From Verrucomicrobia bacterium LW23 (GTDB lineage: Bacteria > Verrucomicrobiota > Verrucomicrobiia > Methylacidiphilales > UBA1321), in contig QAZA01000039.1 of NCBI GenBank assembly GCA_003054695.1, forward strand, positions 405,926 through 469,925: a stretch of DNA of 64,000 bases, given 5' to 3'. How positions within the stretch are numbered: the stretch's first letter is position 1; the number at the start of each line of letters is the position of its first letter. The notes under the pieces are model-generated. The model made no database searches. It saw only the letters and a list, made by a program, of their open reading frames with translations, and was not told the origin of the DNA. Of the stretch, positions 31,875 through 39,391 are shown piece after piece. The translations under genes were made by a program, and so were the position numbers.

Positions 31875-31933
31875 TTTAACCTCGGAGCACACGAAGCATA
31901 CGGAATGTGCGGGGAGGGGACGAAAGGGGGAGG
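31875..31933 (+). repeat. CACGAAG intergenic element, diverged forward copy
   Basis: TTTAACCTCGGAGCACACGA, then AGCATACGGAATGTGCGGGG and AGGGGACGAAAGGGGGAGG. It opens a 500-bp repeat mosaic (31875-32367) between the AAA ATPase and the Clp_N-like gene. Confidence 0.7.
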
Positions 31934-31983
31934 AGCGGAAAAGGGTGGTTGATGGTTTCGCTGTCACCTGGTTTGACTTCTCT

Positions 31984-32065
31984 CCCCCTTCGCGTTCTTT
32001 GCGTCCTTAGCGTCCTTAGCGCGAAAATCCGGGAATGGTTCTGACGCAAAGAACGCGAAGGGGGA
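31984..32065. repeat. Inverted repeat of the CGCGTTCTTTGCGTCC type
   Basis: CCCCCTTCGCGTTCTTTGCG (left) pairs with CGCAAAGAACGCGAAGGGGG (right), an exact 20-nt match. The loop holds TCCTTAGCGTCCTTAGCGCG. It is related to the longer inverted repeat at 7728-7880. Confidence 0.8.
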
Positions 32066-32128
32066 TTTTCGGTATGGAACTTCTGACGGCGACTGATTCT
32101 ACCCTTAATGCGCGGGTACAATCCTCCT

Positions 32129-32254
32129 CTGTATCCGACCTTTGTGCCTTCGTGCCTTTGTGGTGAATCATCCCCTGTACCCGTCAATTGCCACAAACCA
32201 GGGTATCGGGGAATATTTACCACAAAGGCACAAAGGCACAAAGGTCGGATACAG
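32129..32254. repeat. Inverted repeat of the CCTTTGTGCC type, 36-nt arms
   Basis: The left arm has CTGTATCCGACCTTTGTGCC and TTCGTGCCTTTGTGGT. The right arm has ACCACAAAGGCACAAAGGCA and CAAAGGTCGGATACAG. The arms differ by one base by eye. The loop is 54 nt. No gene is seen. Confidence 0.8.
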
Positions 32255-32274
32255 AGCGGGAATCATCCGTTTTG

Positions 32275-32367
32275 CATCCCCTGGCGATACTGTTTGTCTT
32301 GAATCTTCAGATCACATCGCCAAGGACGGAAAGTTTCGCCAAGGGGGGTGCTTCCACGTTAATCAAC
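32275..32367. repeat. GGCGAAACTTTCCG palindromic element, truncated copy
   Basis: TGCATCCCCTGGCGATACTG, then CTTCAGATCACATCGCCAAG, GACGGAAAGTTTCGCCAAGG and GTGCTTCCACG. The outer left arm is deleted; the right arm is intact. Confidence 0.7.
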
Positions 32368-32391
32368 CTTCCCTTCCGTTCCCCCCTCCCC

Positions 32392-33036
32392 CTAGCTTAC
32401 CAGCAGGGCCGGCTCCAGCAGCTCGCGGACGGCACGGACGCTGGTGCCGAAGGTGGCGAGGTATTTCTCTACCGCGGGGTCGTCTACGCTCAGCACGCCA
32501 AAAAGCAGGCATTCCACGCTTACATAGGTGAGGTTGCGCAGGCGTGTCTCCAGCTCGGCCTGGTAGATGGCTTTGGTGGCGGGGCGGGTGAGGCCCAGGC
32601 GGGGGCGGGGATCCTGCGAGGACGCGTTGAGGTCCGCCAGGATCAGCTCGCCCTGCTCCAGGTGCACGCCCTGTTTGCTTAGCACATACCAGGCCACGCC
32701 GCTGCCAATGCCCATCGTCGCCTTCAGCAAATCGAGCGGCTCGATACCCACCCGCTGCTCGGCGCCGGCCAGGCGCGAGGCGATGGTGAGGGCAAGATCC
32801 GCCCGGCGAGAGAGCGGCTGTACACGCATGGGGTTATGCGAGCTCATGAGGTAATAGGCCAAAAATGCCGCGTGGGGAGCACTGTCACGAAGCTCCCCGG
32901 CCGTCCAGATAGCGACCGATTCGGAGCCTGCGGGAACTCGCCGAAACATACCGATTTTTTGCAGGGATGCGAGCAAAAAGGGCGGCGCAAGGAGCAAAAA
33001 CTGGGTCAGCTGGATAAGAAGCACAAACAACCTCAT
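32392..33036 (-). CDS. Membrane-anchored degenerate Clp N-domain-like protein
   Basis: A 214-residue protein beginning with a hydrophobic segment (MRLFVLLIQLTQFLLLAPPF) that should anchor it in the membrane or act as a signal. The rest shows two half-repeats with the Clp_N pattern. Repeat 1 (about 75-127) has LALTIASRLAGAEQRVGIEP and GIGSGVAWYVLSKQGVHLE. Repeat 2 (150-208) has LTRPATKAIYQAELETRLRN, YVSVECLLFGVL and VEKYLATFGTSVRAVRELLE. They align with [12 protein letters not shown] and [20 protein letters not shown] of the nearby ClpC, and Glu is kept at both ligand positions (E99, E175). Similarity is weak, so this needs a profile search. It has no ATPase and lies 5.4 kb from mcsB, suggesting a membrane-bound relative of the two soluble Clp_N proteins. 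Confidence 0.6.
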   Translation of the reverse strand: MRLFVLLIQLTQFLLLAPPFLLASLQKIGMFRRVPAGSESVAIWTAGELRDSAPHAAFLAYYLMSSHNPMRVQPLSRRADLALTIASRLAGAEQRVGIEPLDLLKATMGIGSGVAWYVLSKQGVHLEQGELILADLNASSQDPRPRLGLTRPATKAIYQAELETRLRNLTYVSVECLLFGVLSVDDPAVEKYLATFGTSVRAVRELLEPALLVS

Positions 33037-33550
33037 GTTTTTTACTGATCGTTCGGCCCTGTTCGGAACTTAAGTCCTATCTTTAGCTATAGCTTCTTTT
33101 TTGGATCTATCGATCGTTCAGATTCTGAACTTCATCGCTATATTCAATGTTGGTAAATAGCCCGCGTACATGCAGAGCTTTGTGTTTGACTCCACCATTT
33201 TCCCCCGCTATAAGCCCTACATGGCTGGATCTCTTTCGCCCGACTTCACGGTCGCCGTAGTACCGGTACTCGTACCCGTAGCGCGCTAAGCGCTCTGGGA
33301 GAGTGCCGCCGCCGCCATGCACCATGGGGCGGGGAGAGACGCCACCAACGATTCAATTCGCCCGTTTCGCCCCGCACAATGCTTCCCGCGATTTCCTTCG
33401 CAGGACCATTCGGGGGCCGGCTCCCACCCTGAGCGCCTGGCATCCAAGCACGGCTCGCTCGGGGTTTTTTATGTGCGCCCCGCGCCGCCGCTTCCCTCTT
33501 ACCACTTTCTCCTTTCTTTCCCTGATTTCCCTTCTCCTCAGTACATCGCC
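33037..33550. other. Gene-free spacer upstream of ilvH
   Basis: Moderate-GC spacer with no gene recognised. Upstream of ilvH one would look for an attenuator or T-box, but no leader peptide rich in Ile/Leu/Val and no terminator/antiterminator pair was seen. AGCGCGCTAAGCGCT at about 33279 is a small imperfect palindrome. Confidence 0.45.
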
Positions 33551-34030
33551 ATGCGTCACACTATCTCCGTCCTTGTCGAAAACAAATTCGGCGCCCTCAC
33601 CCGCATCGCCGGCCTGTTCAGCGGCCGCGGTTATAATATCGATACCCTCAACGTCGGCCCCACCCAGGACGAAAAAATCTCCCGCATGACGATCGTCGTC
33701 AAGGGCGACGACCGGGTGCTGGACCAGGTTATCCGCCAGCTCAACAAGCTTGTGGATGTGATTGAGGTGCAGGACTTTAGCGACAGTCAGTACGTGGATC
33801 GCGAGCTTGTGCTCATTAAGGTAAAGGCCGACAGCTCCAACCGCAGCGAGGCGATGCAGATCTGCGACATCTTCCGCGCCAAGATTGTGGACGTGCAGCT
33901 CACCACCCTCTCCATCGAGGTGACCGGCAACGAGCAAAAGATCGACAAGTTCATCAACATGATGTCGCTCTTTGGCATTGTGGACCTGTGCCGCAGCGGC
34001 AAGGTGGCCATGCCCCGCCGCGGCGAGTAA
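33551..34030 (+). CDS. ilvH: Acetolactate synthase small (regulatory) subunit
   Basis: A 159-residue IlvH. The N-terminal ACT domain (1-75) starts MRHTISVLVENKFGALTRIA, with GLFSGRGYNIDTLNVGPTQD forming the valine-binding turn. The C-terminal ALS_ss_C domain has RELVLIKVKADSSNRSEAMQ and DKFINMMSLFGIVDLCRSGK. It binds valine and gives feedback control to the catalytic subunit IlvB in branched-chain amino-acid synthesis. No ilvB or ilvC is adjacent, which differs from the common ilvBH(C) arrangement. The longer upstream frame was rejected because the ACT domain begins exactly at this ATG. Confidence 0.95.
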   Translation: MRHTISVLVENKFGALTRIAGLFSGRGYNIDTLNVGPTQDEKISRMTIVVKGDDRVLDQVIRQLNKLVDVIEVQDFSDSQYVDRELVLIKVKADSSNRSEAMQICDIFRAKIVDVQLTTLSIEVTGNEQKIDKFINMMSLFGIVDLCRSGKVAMPRRGE

Positions 34031-34141
34031 CCGCAAGCACCTGAAAGGAAGTGGCGGGCGCGCAGGCGCGGAGCCCATTCGAAACCCTGGATGGTGCTTT
34101 ATTCCCGTTGAGTTTCGAGCCGTCTGCAACAACACTCGGCC

Positions 34142-34696
34142 ATGCACTTTACGCTCAAGTCGTATCCAGCTATGGCCAGAGCCCTCGCTCTGAGCATCGG
34201 GCTGGGCACGTTCGCGCTTTCCGGAATGGGCTCCGTCACAACAGCCGGCGCCTCCGAGGCCGCTGTGCCCTCCGCCCTCCGCGTCCCCACGGACATCGTC
34301 ATCGCCGCCCCTGGCGACGAAGCGGCCGTTATCGCCGCCGGCAACAACTGGGCCAAGGCAATCGCCACGCGCAATCCCAAAAAGATTGCCGCCCTGTACG
34401 ATCCAGGCGCCGTTCTCTGGGCCACCTTCTCCACCACGCGCTTCGACACCCCGGGCGAAATCCACGCCTACTTTGTGGACCTGACCAAGCGCGAGAACCT
34501 GAAGGCTGTCTTTACCAGCCACATGGTGCGCATGCACGGCGACGTGGCCATCGACACCGGCTACTACTACTTCAGCTTTACCGAAAACGGCAAGACCGTG
34601 AAGCTGCCCGCCCGCTACACCTTTGCCTACAAGCGCACGCCCAAAGGCTGGGTGATCATCGAGCACCACTCCTCCGTAGTGCCGCCGAAGTCCTGA
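34142..34696 (+). CDS. Exported SnoaL-like (DUF4440/SgcJ-type) protein
   Basis: A 184-residue protein with a signal peptide (cleavage near SVTTAGASEA) and a single cone-shaped alpha+beta NTF2-like domain. That domain has EAAVIAAGNNWAKAIATRNP, IAALYDPGAVLWATFSTTRF, EIHAYFVDLTKREN, DTGYYYFSFTENGK and YTFAYKRTPKGWVIIEHHSS. It resembles the SgcJ/EcaC or CaMKII-association type. Related proteins are diverse (isomerases, binding proteins, immunity proteins), so the function is open. A terminator (34726-34773) lies right after it. Upstream it is 111 bp from ilvH and may be read from the same promoter. Confidence 0.82.
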   Translation: MHFTLKSYPAMARALALSIGLGTFALSGMGSVTTAGASEAAVPSALRVPTDIVIAAPGDEAAVIAAGNNWAKAIATRNPKKIAALYDPGAVLWATFSTTRFDTPGEIHAYFVDLTKRENLKAVFTSHMVRMHGDVAIDTGYYYFSFTENGKTVKLPARYTFAYKRTPKGWVIIEHHSSVVPPKS

Positions 34697-35019
34697 AGCA
34701 CGCCACGGATTCCGTTTCGCAAAGCCAGCCTCGTTCGCGCGCGTAACAGCGTCGCAAACGGGGCTGTTTTTTTCCCAGTACACAGGTGAATATTGGGAAC
34801 CTGCAGCTTTTGCGTCTGCTTGAGGTCGTAGAACGTGCCGATGAGCCCACCCTGCTCGCGCTCCGTGCTGCCAAAGACGCTGCGCTCCACCTTGGCCGCG
34901 GGGGCCGGCTTTGGGGTCTCAGGCGGGGCGGCAGGCTCCTGCGTCAGGCCGCAAGGCGTTGATACGCAAAGCAATGCCATCACAGGCGCCAGGCGGCGAA
35001 AGCCTCGATTTTCGGGCAT
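34627..35019 (-). pseudogene. Truncated remnant of a secreted protein gene
   Basis: The 5' part (35019 to about 34780) codes for a signal peptide (LAPVMALLCVSTPCGLTQEP), a Pro/Ala spacer and a plausible domain start, RSVFGSTEREQGGLIGTFYD followed by LKQTQKLQV. After that the frame runs into the terminator and the 3' end of the gene on the other strand. There the residues (CTGKKTAPFATLL onward) have no protein character. This is best read as the N-terminal stub of a longer exported protein whose remainder was lost. Its identity is unknown. Confidence 0.45.
34726..34773 (+). terminator. Rho-independent terminator after the SnoaL-like gene
   Basis: CAGCCTCGTTCGCG pairs with CGCAAACGGGGCTG (one mismatch, one G-U), and seven T residues follow at 34767-34773. 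It lies 30 nt after the stop codon. Confidence 0.75.
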
Positions 35020-35154
35020 AGCTTTTTGTATAAGAAAGTGGGATATTCAGGCGGCGGCGGATTGCAAAGCCATACCGCCATGGCATGCAATCCTAGCAAA
35101 AGCGCCGCTTTATCACAACCTATGTGTTTCCGTAAGAGTGCAACAGGCGCCACC

Positions 35155-36186
35155 ATGCGCGCCGCCCCTCTCGTTCTCCAGCTGCTGCTGGGGCTGCTTG
35201 CCCTGGCGCTGCCCGCCGGCGCGCGGGCCGGGGATCGCGTGGCGGGATCGGTAAGCGAGTTGGTGTGGCGCCACCAGGGGGAGAAGCACCGCCTCTCCAT
35301 CACGCTGAGCGCCAACGCGTTGCGGGTGGACCAGCCCGACATGAAGTTTGCGCTCATCTACACGCCTGCCACGCAAACCTACCTGGGGCTGGAGATTCGC
35401 GACGCACGTGTGTGGACCTTTACCTCGCAGGAGGTCCGTAAAATCACCGCGCGCGCAGGCGCCGGTAAATCGCGCATGGCGCAGTACGATCTCTACTCCG
35501 TCGAGCCCGGCTCCCCCATGGCCCCGCGCACGCCCACCACGCTGACAATGGAGCCCGGCGCGTACGAGACGGGCGGCGGCGGCCCTTACCACGGCAAGCC
35601 GCAACCGGTGCGCCCCGCGGCGCCCAAGCACTCCGAAGGCACGCCGGACACCACCGGCAGCACGCAGGGCAACGCGGCGCTGGCCGCCGTGCCGGAGGTG
35701 CACGTGAGCTGGCAGGCCACCGGCAAAAAGCGCAAGATCGGCAAGTACGAGTGCGAGGAGTGGAAAGGGGAAAGCACCGAGGGCGACTCCGTGACGGCGT
35801 GGGTGGCCAGCGGCCAGGCCTACCCCGAGCTGGCGGCCTCGTTTGCGGCCATGCGGCGTGACATGACGCAAGCTGTTCCTGTCCATAAAGTTGTGGAGAT
35901 CGTCGCCATTCGTCCCCTCATCCCCCTGCCCGCGCTGTCCATCTACAACGCCCTGGAGCGCAGCGGCCAGATCCCCGTGGAGCTGACCTGGGGCCCGCCC
36001 AAGATGCGCGAGAAGGAGCGCCAGCAAGTCACCTTCGTCACCCACACCCGCCGCGACCTGAAAGACAGCCTCTTCCGCCCGCCCCCCGGCTACCTCCCCA
36101 TCAGCCTGATGACCATCAAGGACCTGCAGGACGACAAGAGCACGGAAAAGCCGAAACTGCCGCCCGGCGTCGGAGTTTCGGATTGA
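35155..36186 (+). CDS. Exported hypothetical protein (DUF4412-like)
   Basis: A 343-residue protein with a signal peptide (MRAAPLVLQLLLGLLALALP, cleavage near ARAGDR). The first half, SVSELVWRHQGEKHRLSITL, ALRVDQPDMKFALIYTPATQ and SRMAQYDLYSVEPGSPM, is beta-rich. The second half has YECEEWKGESTEGDSVTAWV and VASGQAYPELAASFAAMRRD, then a Pro-rich C-terminus with LFRPPPGYLPISL. The layout (beta domain, C-x-E-W motif, ending in P-P-x-G-Y) is like DUF4412-type secreted proteins. No enzymatic motif is seen. It is divergent from the truncated gene at 35019 across 135 bp. A start 43 codons upstream is less likely, because the signal peptide begins here. Confidence 0.75.
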   Translation: MRAAPLVLQLLLGLLALALPAGARAGDRVAGSVSELVWRHQGEKHRLSITLSANALRVDQPDMKFALIYTPATQTYLGLEIRDARVWTFTSQEVRKITARAGAGKSRMAQYDLYSVEPGSPMAPRTPTTLTMEPGAYETGGGGPYHGKPQPVRPAAPKHSEGTPDTTGSTQGNAALAAVPEVHVSWQATGKKRKIGKYECEEWKGESTEGDSVTAWVASGQAYPELAASFAAMRRDMTQAVPVHKVVEIVAIRPLIPLPALSIYNALERSGQIPVELTWGPPKMREKERQQVTFVTHTRRDLKDSLFRPPPGYLPISLMTIKDLQDDKSTEKPKLPPGVGVSD

Positions 36187-36206
36187 ACACCTGTACTTAA
36201 GCCGCG

Positions 36207-36965
36207 CTAGCCCGCCGGGGGTACGGGATCGGGCGCGGGCGCTTTCAGCATCTCAGCCACTTCGTCCTGCACGGGGCCGAGCTGGTGGAGGGACAGGGCG
36301 GGGTCTTCGATGATGAAGTTGTCGCCGGTGGCGGCGTGGAGGTAGAGGAGGATGGTGCGGCCGTCCTCCGTGCGGGTGCCCAGCGGTTTGAGGATTCGCT
36401 TGCGCTCCAGCATCAGGGCCAGGATGTAGCGGACGTTGACGTGGGCGGGGTTTTCCTCCTCAAGCAGGCGCCGAAGCAGGGCCTCGGCGTCGCCCTTGCG
36501 CAGGGGTTCGGAGTCGCCGGCGGAGGGAGCGCGCTCGTAGGTGGATTGCCAGTGGCTGACGGGGCGCAGCATCCTGGGCTTTGCCGCGCGGCGCTGGGGA
36601 GCGGGGGCGGTAGTTGCCTGCGCCTCGGGGGCCGCTGCCGCGGCCGCGGAGGATTCAGCCGGCATTGCGGGGGAATCCGGGTGCGGCGCCGCGTCCGCAG
36701 TGCCTGCCTCGCGTTCAGGCTTTGGCTCGGGCTGCGGCGCCCCATGCGTTTGCGCCGGCTCCTCCGTCTTCTTCGCGGGAATAACCCGGTTGGCGGAGTC
36801 CGCCCAGGCTTCCAGGCACATGTCGATGCGCTCGTACTGCCCGGCGCGCCAGTAGAGGGCGGAGGCGATGCGTTCGCCCTCCACAAAAGGGCGTTGCGTG
36901 ATGGCGCAGGCGTGGGCGCGGGCGTGGATGTGCCATTCTTGCAGCGGAGGCATAGTCCCGCTCAT
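36207..36965 (-). CDS. Hypothetical protein
   Basis: A 252-residue protein of unknown function. The N-terminal 60 residues (LQEWHIHARAHACAITQRPF, RIASALYWRAGQYERIDMCL) and the C-terminal 90 (DAEALLRRLLEEENPAHVNV, RYILALMLERKRILKPLGTR, ILLYLHAATGDNFIIEDPAL) look structured. They are joined by an Ala/Pro/Glu linker of about 80 residues. No signal peptide. A Cys/His set near the start (EWHIHARAHACAITQRPF and later C49) might bind metal. It is divergent from the NHLP transporter gene with a 150-bp spacer and convergent with the gene at 35155. Confidence 0.7.
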   Translation of the reverse strand: MSGTMPPLQEWHIHARAHACAITQRPFVEGERIASALYWRAGQYERIDMCLEAWADSANRVIPAKKTEEPAQTHGAPQPEPKPEREAGTADAAPHPDSPAMPAESSAAAAAAPEAQATTAPAPQRRAAKPRMLRPVSHWQSTYERAPSAGDSEPLRKGDAEALLRRLLEEENPAHVNVRYILALMLERKRILKPLGTRTEDGRTILLYLHAATGDNFIIEDPALSLHQLGPVQDEVAEMLKAPAPDPVPPAG

Positions 36966-37118
36966 CGTCGGCTACTCGCCGCGCGATGAAAAGCCAAAAG
37001 CGCGCGGGGCCGCCGCCTGCGCCCTCCCTTCTGCCTGCTCCTCCCCCCATTTTTGCTGAGCGCCCACGCAATTCCCTCATTGCCTGCCGCGTGCCGTTGG
37101 CTATGCTGCGTTGCGTTC

Positions 37119-39389
37119 ATGACCACCACCTTTTCGCGCAGGGCCGAGCCGGTGCCGGGGAACTTTCCCCAAAAGCCGCGCCGCGTGCCTGCCGTTATGC
37201 AGATGGAGGCCGCCGAGTGCGGCGCGGCGTGCCTGGGCATGATCATGGGCTACTACGGCAAGTACCTGCCGCTGGAGGAGTTGCGCTCCGCGTGCGGCGT
37301 CTCCCGCGATGGCAGCAAGGCCGCCAACATCTTGCGCGCCGCCCGCATGTTTGGCATGGTGGCCCAGGGCGAGCGCCTGGAGGCCGCCAACCTGCACAAG
37401 GCCAGGCTGCCCGCCATCATTTACTGGCAAAGCCGCCACTTTATGGTGCTGGAGGGCGCGGACCGTAACCGCATGGTGCTGACCGATCCCGCCTCCGGCC
37501 CGCGCGTGCTTACCCCGGAGGAGCTGGCCGACGGCTTCTCCGGCATTGTGCTGACGTTTGAGCCCGGGCCGGAGTTCGAGAAATCGGGCCGGCCGCCCAA
37601 CATGTGGGCGGAGTGCTGGGAGATGCTGCGCGGCTCGGAGTCGGCGCTATGGTTTCTGGTGCTGACGAGCATGCTGTTGCTGCTGCCCACCGTAATTGTG
37701 CCGACGTTCCTGCGCATCTTTGTGGATCGCGTGCTCGACAGCGGCTTTTACGACTGGATCTGGTCGGCCGCATTCGCCCTGGCGGCGTGGGGCATTTTTC
37801 GCGGCTTGGTGATGTGGCTGCACGAGTACGCGGTCAACTCGCTGCGCCACAAGCTGGCGCTGGTGGGCGCCTCGCGCTTTGTGTGGCACGTGCTGCGGCT
37901 GCCTATCGACTTTTTCGCGGCGCGCTTTCGGGGCGACCTCACCTCGCGCGTGCTGCTTAACGACGCCATTGCCGACAAGCTGGCCATCAAGCTGGCCGGC
38001 CGCATTCGCGATCTGGTGGCTGTGGTGGGTTTGCTGATGGTGATGCTGGCTTACGACGTGTTTCTCACACTGATCGGCGTGGTGTTTATCGGCATCTCCT
38101 ACGTGCTGATCCACTGGTGCCAGTCCCTGCTGGAGCCCGAGGAGCATCGCCTCTACCAGGCGCAGTCGCGCGTGCTGGGTACCCTTACCAACGGCCTGTC
38201 GTCCATCGGCACCGTCAAGGCCAGCGGGCAGGAGTCGTTCTTCTTTGACCTGTACGCCGGGCATCGCGCGCGCGAGGTTAACCTGCAGCAGCGGGTGGAT
38301 CTGTACCACGAGATGCTGACGATTATCCCGGAGCTGACCGGCTTTCTCTCGCAGTGCATCATCCTCATTGTCGGCGGCTACCGCTACCTGGACGGCCATT
38401 TGACCATGGGCATGCTGCTGGCCCAGCTTTACCTGATGTACACGATCATCCGCCCCGTGCACCGGCTGATGGAGTCGGCCACCATGGGCCCGGCCATCAA
38501 GCTGGATGTGCAGCGCGTGAACGACGTGATGGGCCATCGGCTGGACAACCAGGTGGTGCCGCGCCAGGCGCAGTTGCATGGCGGTGGCGCCGGAGCGGCG
38601 ACGGACTCCGGCACCGGGGCCTCCGGCGACAGCTCGGCAAATCCGGCCCTGCGCCTCAGCCCGCCGCGCTCGATCCAGGGCCGGGTGGAGTTCCGCAACG
38701 TCACCTTCGGTTACTCGCGGCTGGAGCCGCCCATGCTTCAGGATCTCTCCTTTGTGGTGGAGCCCGGGCAACGCATGGCGATTGTCGGCCCCTCCGGCTG
38801 CGGCAAGTCCACCATCGCGCGGCTTATCAGCGGGCTTTACGAGCCGTGGTCGGGCGAGATCCTCATCGACGGCTTCCCCCGCACCGCGTACCCGCGCGAC
38901 TACATCTCCGGCGCCGTGGCGTCGGTCGATCAAACCCCCGTGTTTATGACAGGCACCATTCGCGAGAACCTGACGATGTGGGACCCGACCGTGCCGCACG
39001 TGGACATGGTGCGCGCTTGCAAAGACGCCTCGATTCACGACGCGCTCTCCGTCCGCGCCGGCGGCTATGACGGCGACGTGGTGGAGAATGGCCAGAACTT
39101 TAGCGGCGGCGAGCGCCAACGCATGGAGATTGCCCGCGCCCTGGTGCGCCACCCGCGCGTGCTGGTGCTGGACGAAGCCACCAGTGCCGTGGATGCGGTG
39201 ATTGAAACGGAGATAGACGACCGCCTGCGCGTGCGCGGCTGCACCTGCATCATCATCGCCCACCGCCTCTCCACTATCCGCGACGCGGAGAACATCCTGG
39301 TGCTGAAGGAAGGCAAGCTGGTGCAACAGGGCGTGCACGATACGCTGAAGGACGAGCCGGGCTTTTACGCGGAGATCCTGGAATCCTGA
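37119..39389 (+). CDS. NHLP/NHLM-type peptide exporter: C39 peptidase-permease-ATPase
   Basis: A 756-residue ABC transporter with a leader-peptide-cleaving peptidase. The C39 domain (about 24-155) has the catalytic Cys in QMEAAECGAACLG (C34), His in SRHFMVLEG (H107) and Asp in LTDPASG (D123). Six membrane spans follow (about 175-460). The nucleotide-binding domain has Walker A GPSGCGKSTIAR, Q-loop SVDQTPVF, signature NFSGGERQR, Walker B VLVLDEATSAVD and H-loop IIAHRLST. Such proteins cleave the double-Gly leader of RiPP precursors and export the core peptide. A 2-nt gap separates it from the second ABC protein, so they form an operon. The start MTTTFSRR was chosen over one 22 codons upstream. 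Confidence 0.92.
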   Translation: MTTTFSRRAEPVPGNFPQKPRRVPAVMQMEAAECGAACLGMIMGYYGKYLPLEELRSACGVSRDGSKAANILRAARMFGMVAQGERLEAANLHKARLPAIIYWQSRHFMVLEGADRNRMVLTDPASGPRVLTPEELADGFSGIVLTFEPGPEFEKSGRPPNMWAECWEMLRGSESALWFLVLTSMLLLLPTVIVPTFLRIFVDRVLDSGFYDWIWSAAFALAAWGIFRGLVMWLHEYAVNSLRHKLALVGASRFVWHVLRLPIDFFAARFRGDLTSRVLLNDAIADKLAIKLAGRIRDLVAVVGLLMVMLAYDVFLTLIGVVFIGISYVLIHWCQSLLEPEEHRLYQAQSRVLGTLTNGLSSIGTVKASGQESFFFDLYAGHRAREVNLQQRVDLYHEMLTIIPELTGFLSQCIILIVGGYRYLDGHLTMGMLLAQLYLMYTIIRPVHRLMESATMGPAIKLDVQRVNDVMGHRLDNQVVPRQAQLHGGGAGAATDSGTGASGDSSANPALRLSPPRSIQGRVEFRNVTFGYSRLEPPMLQDLSFVVEPGQRMAIVGPSGCGKSTIARLISGLYEPWSGEILIDGFPRTAYPRDYISGAVASVDQTPVFMTGTIRENLTMWDPTVPHVDMVRACKDASIHDALSVRAGGYDGDVVENGQNFSGGERQRMEIARALVRHPRVLVLDEATSAVDAVIETEIDDRLRVRGCTCIIIAHRLSTIRDAENILVLKEGKLVQQGVHDTLKDEPGFYAEILES

Positions 39390-39391
39390 CC

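Noticed and set aside
31984..32254. CRISPR array among the short repeated words
   Set aside because: Repeats are inverted pairs, not direct repeats with regular unique spacers, and no cas gene is present.
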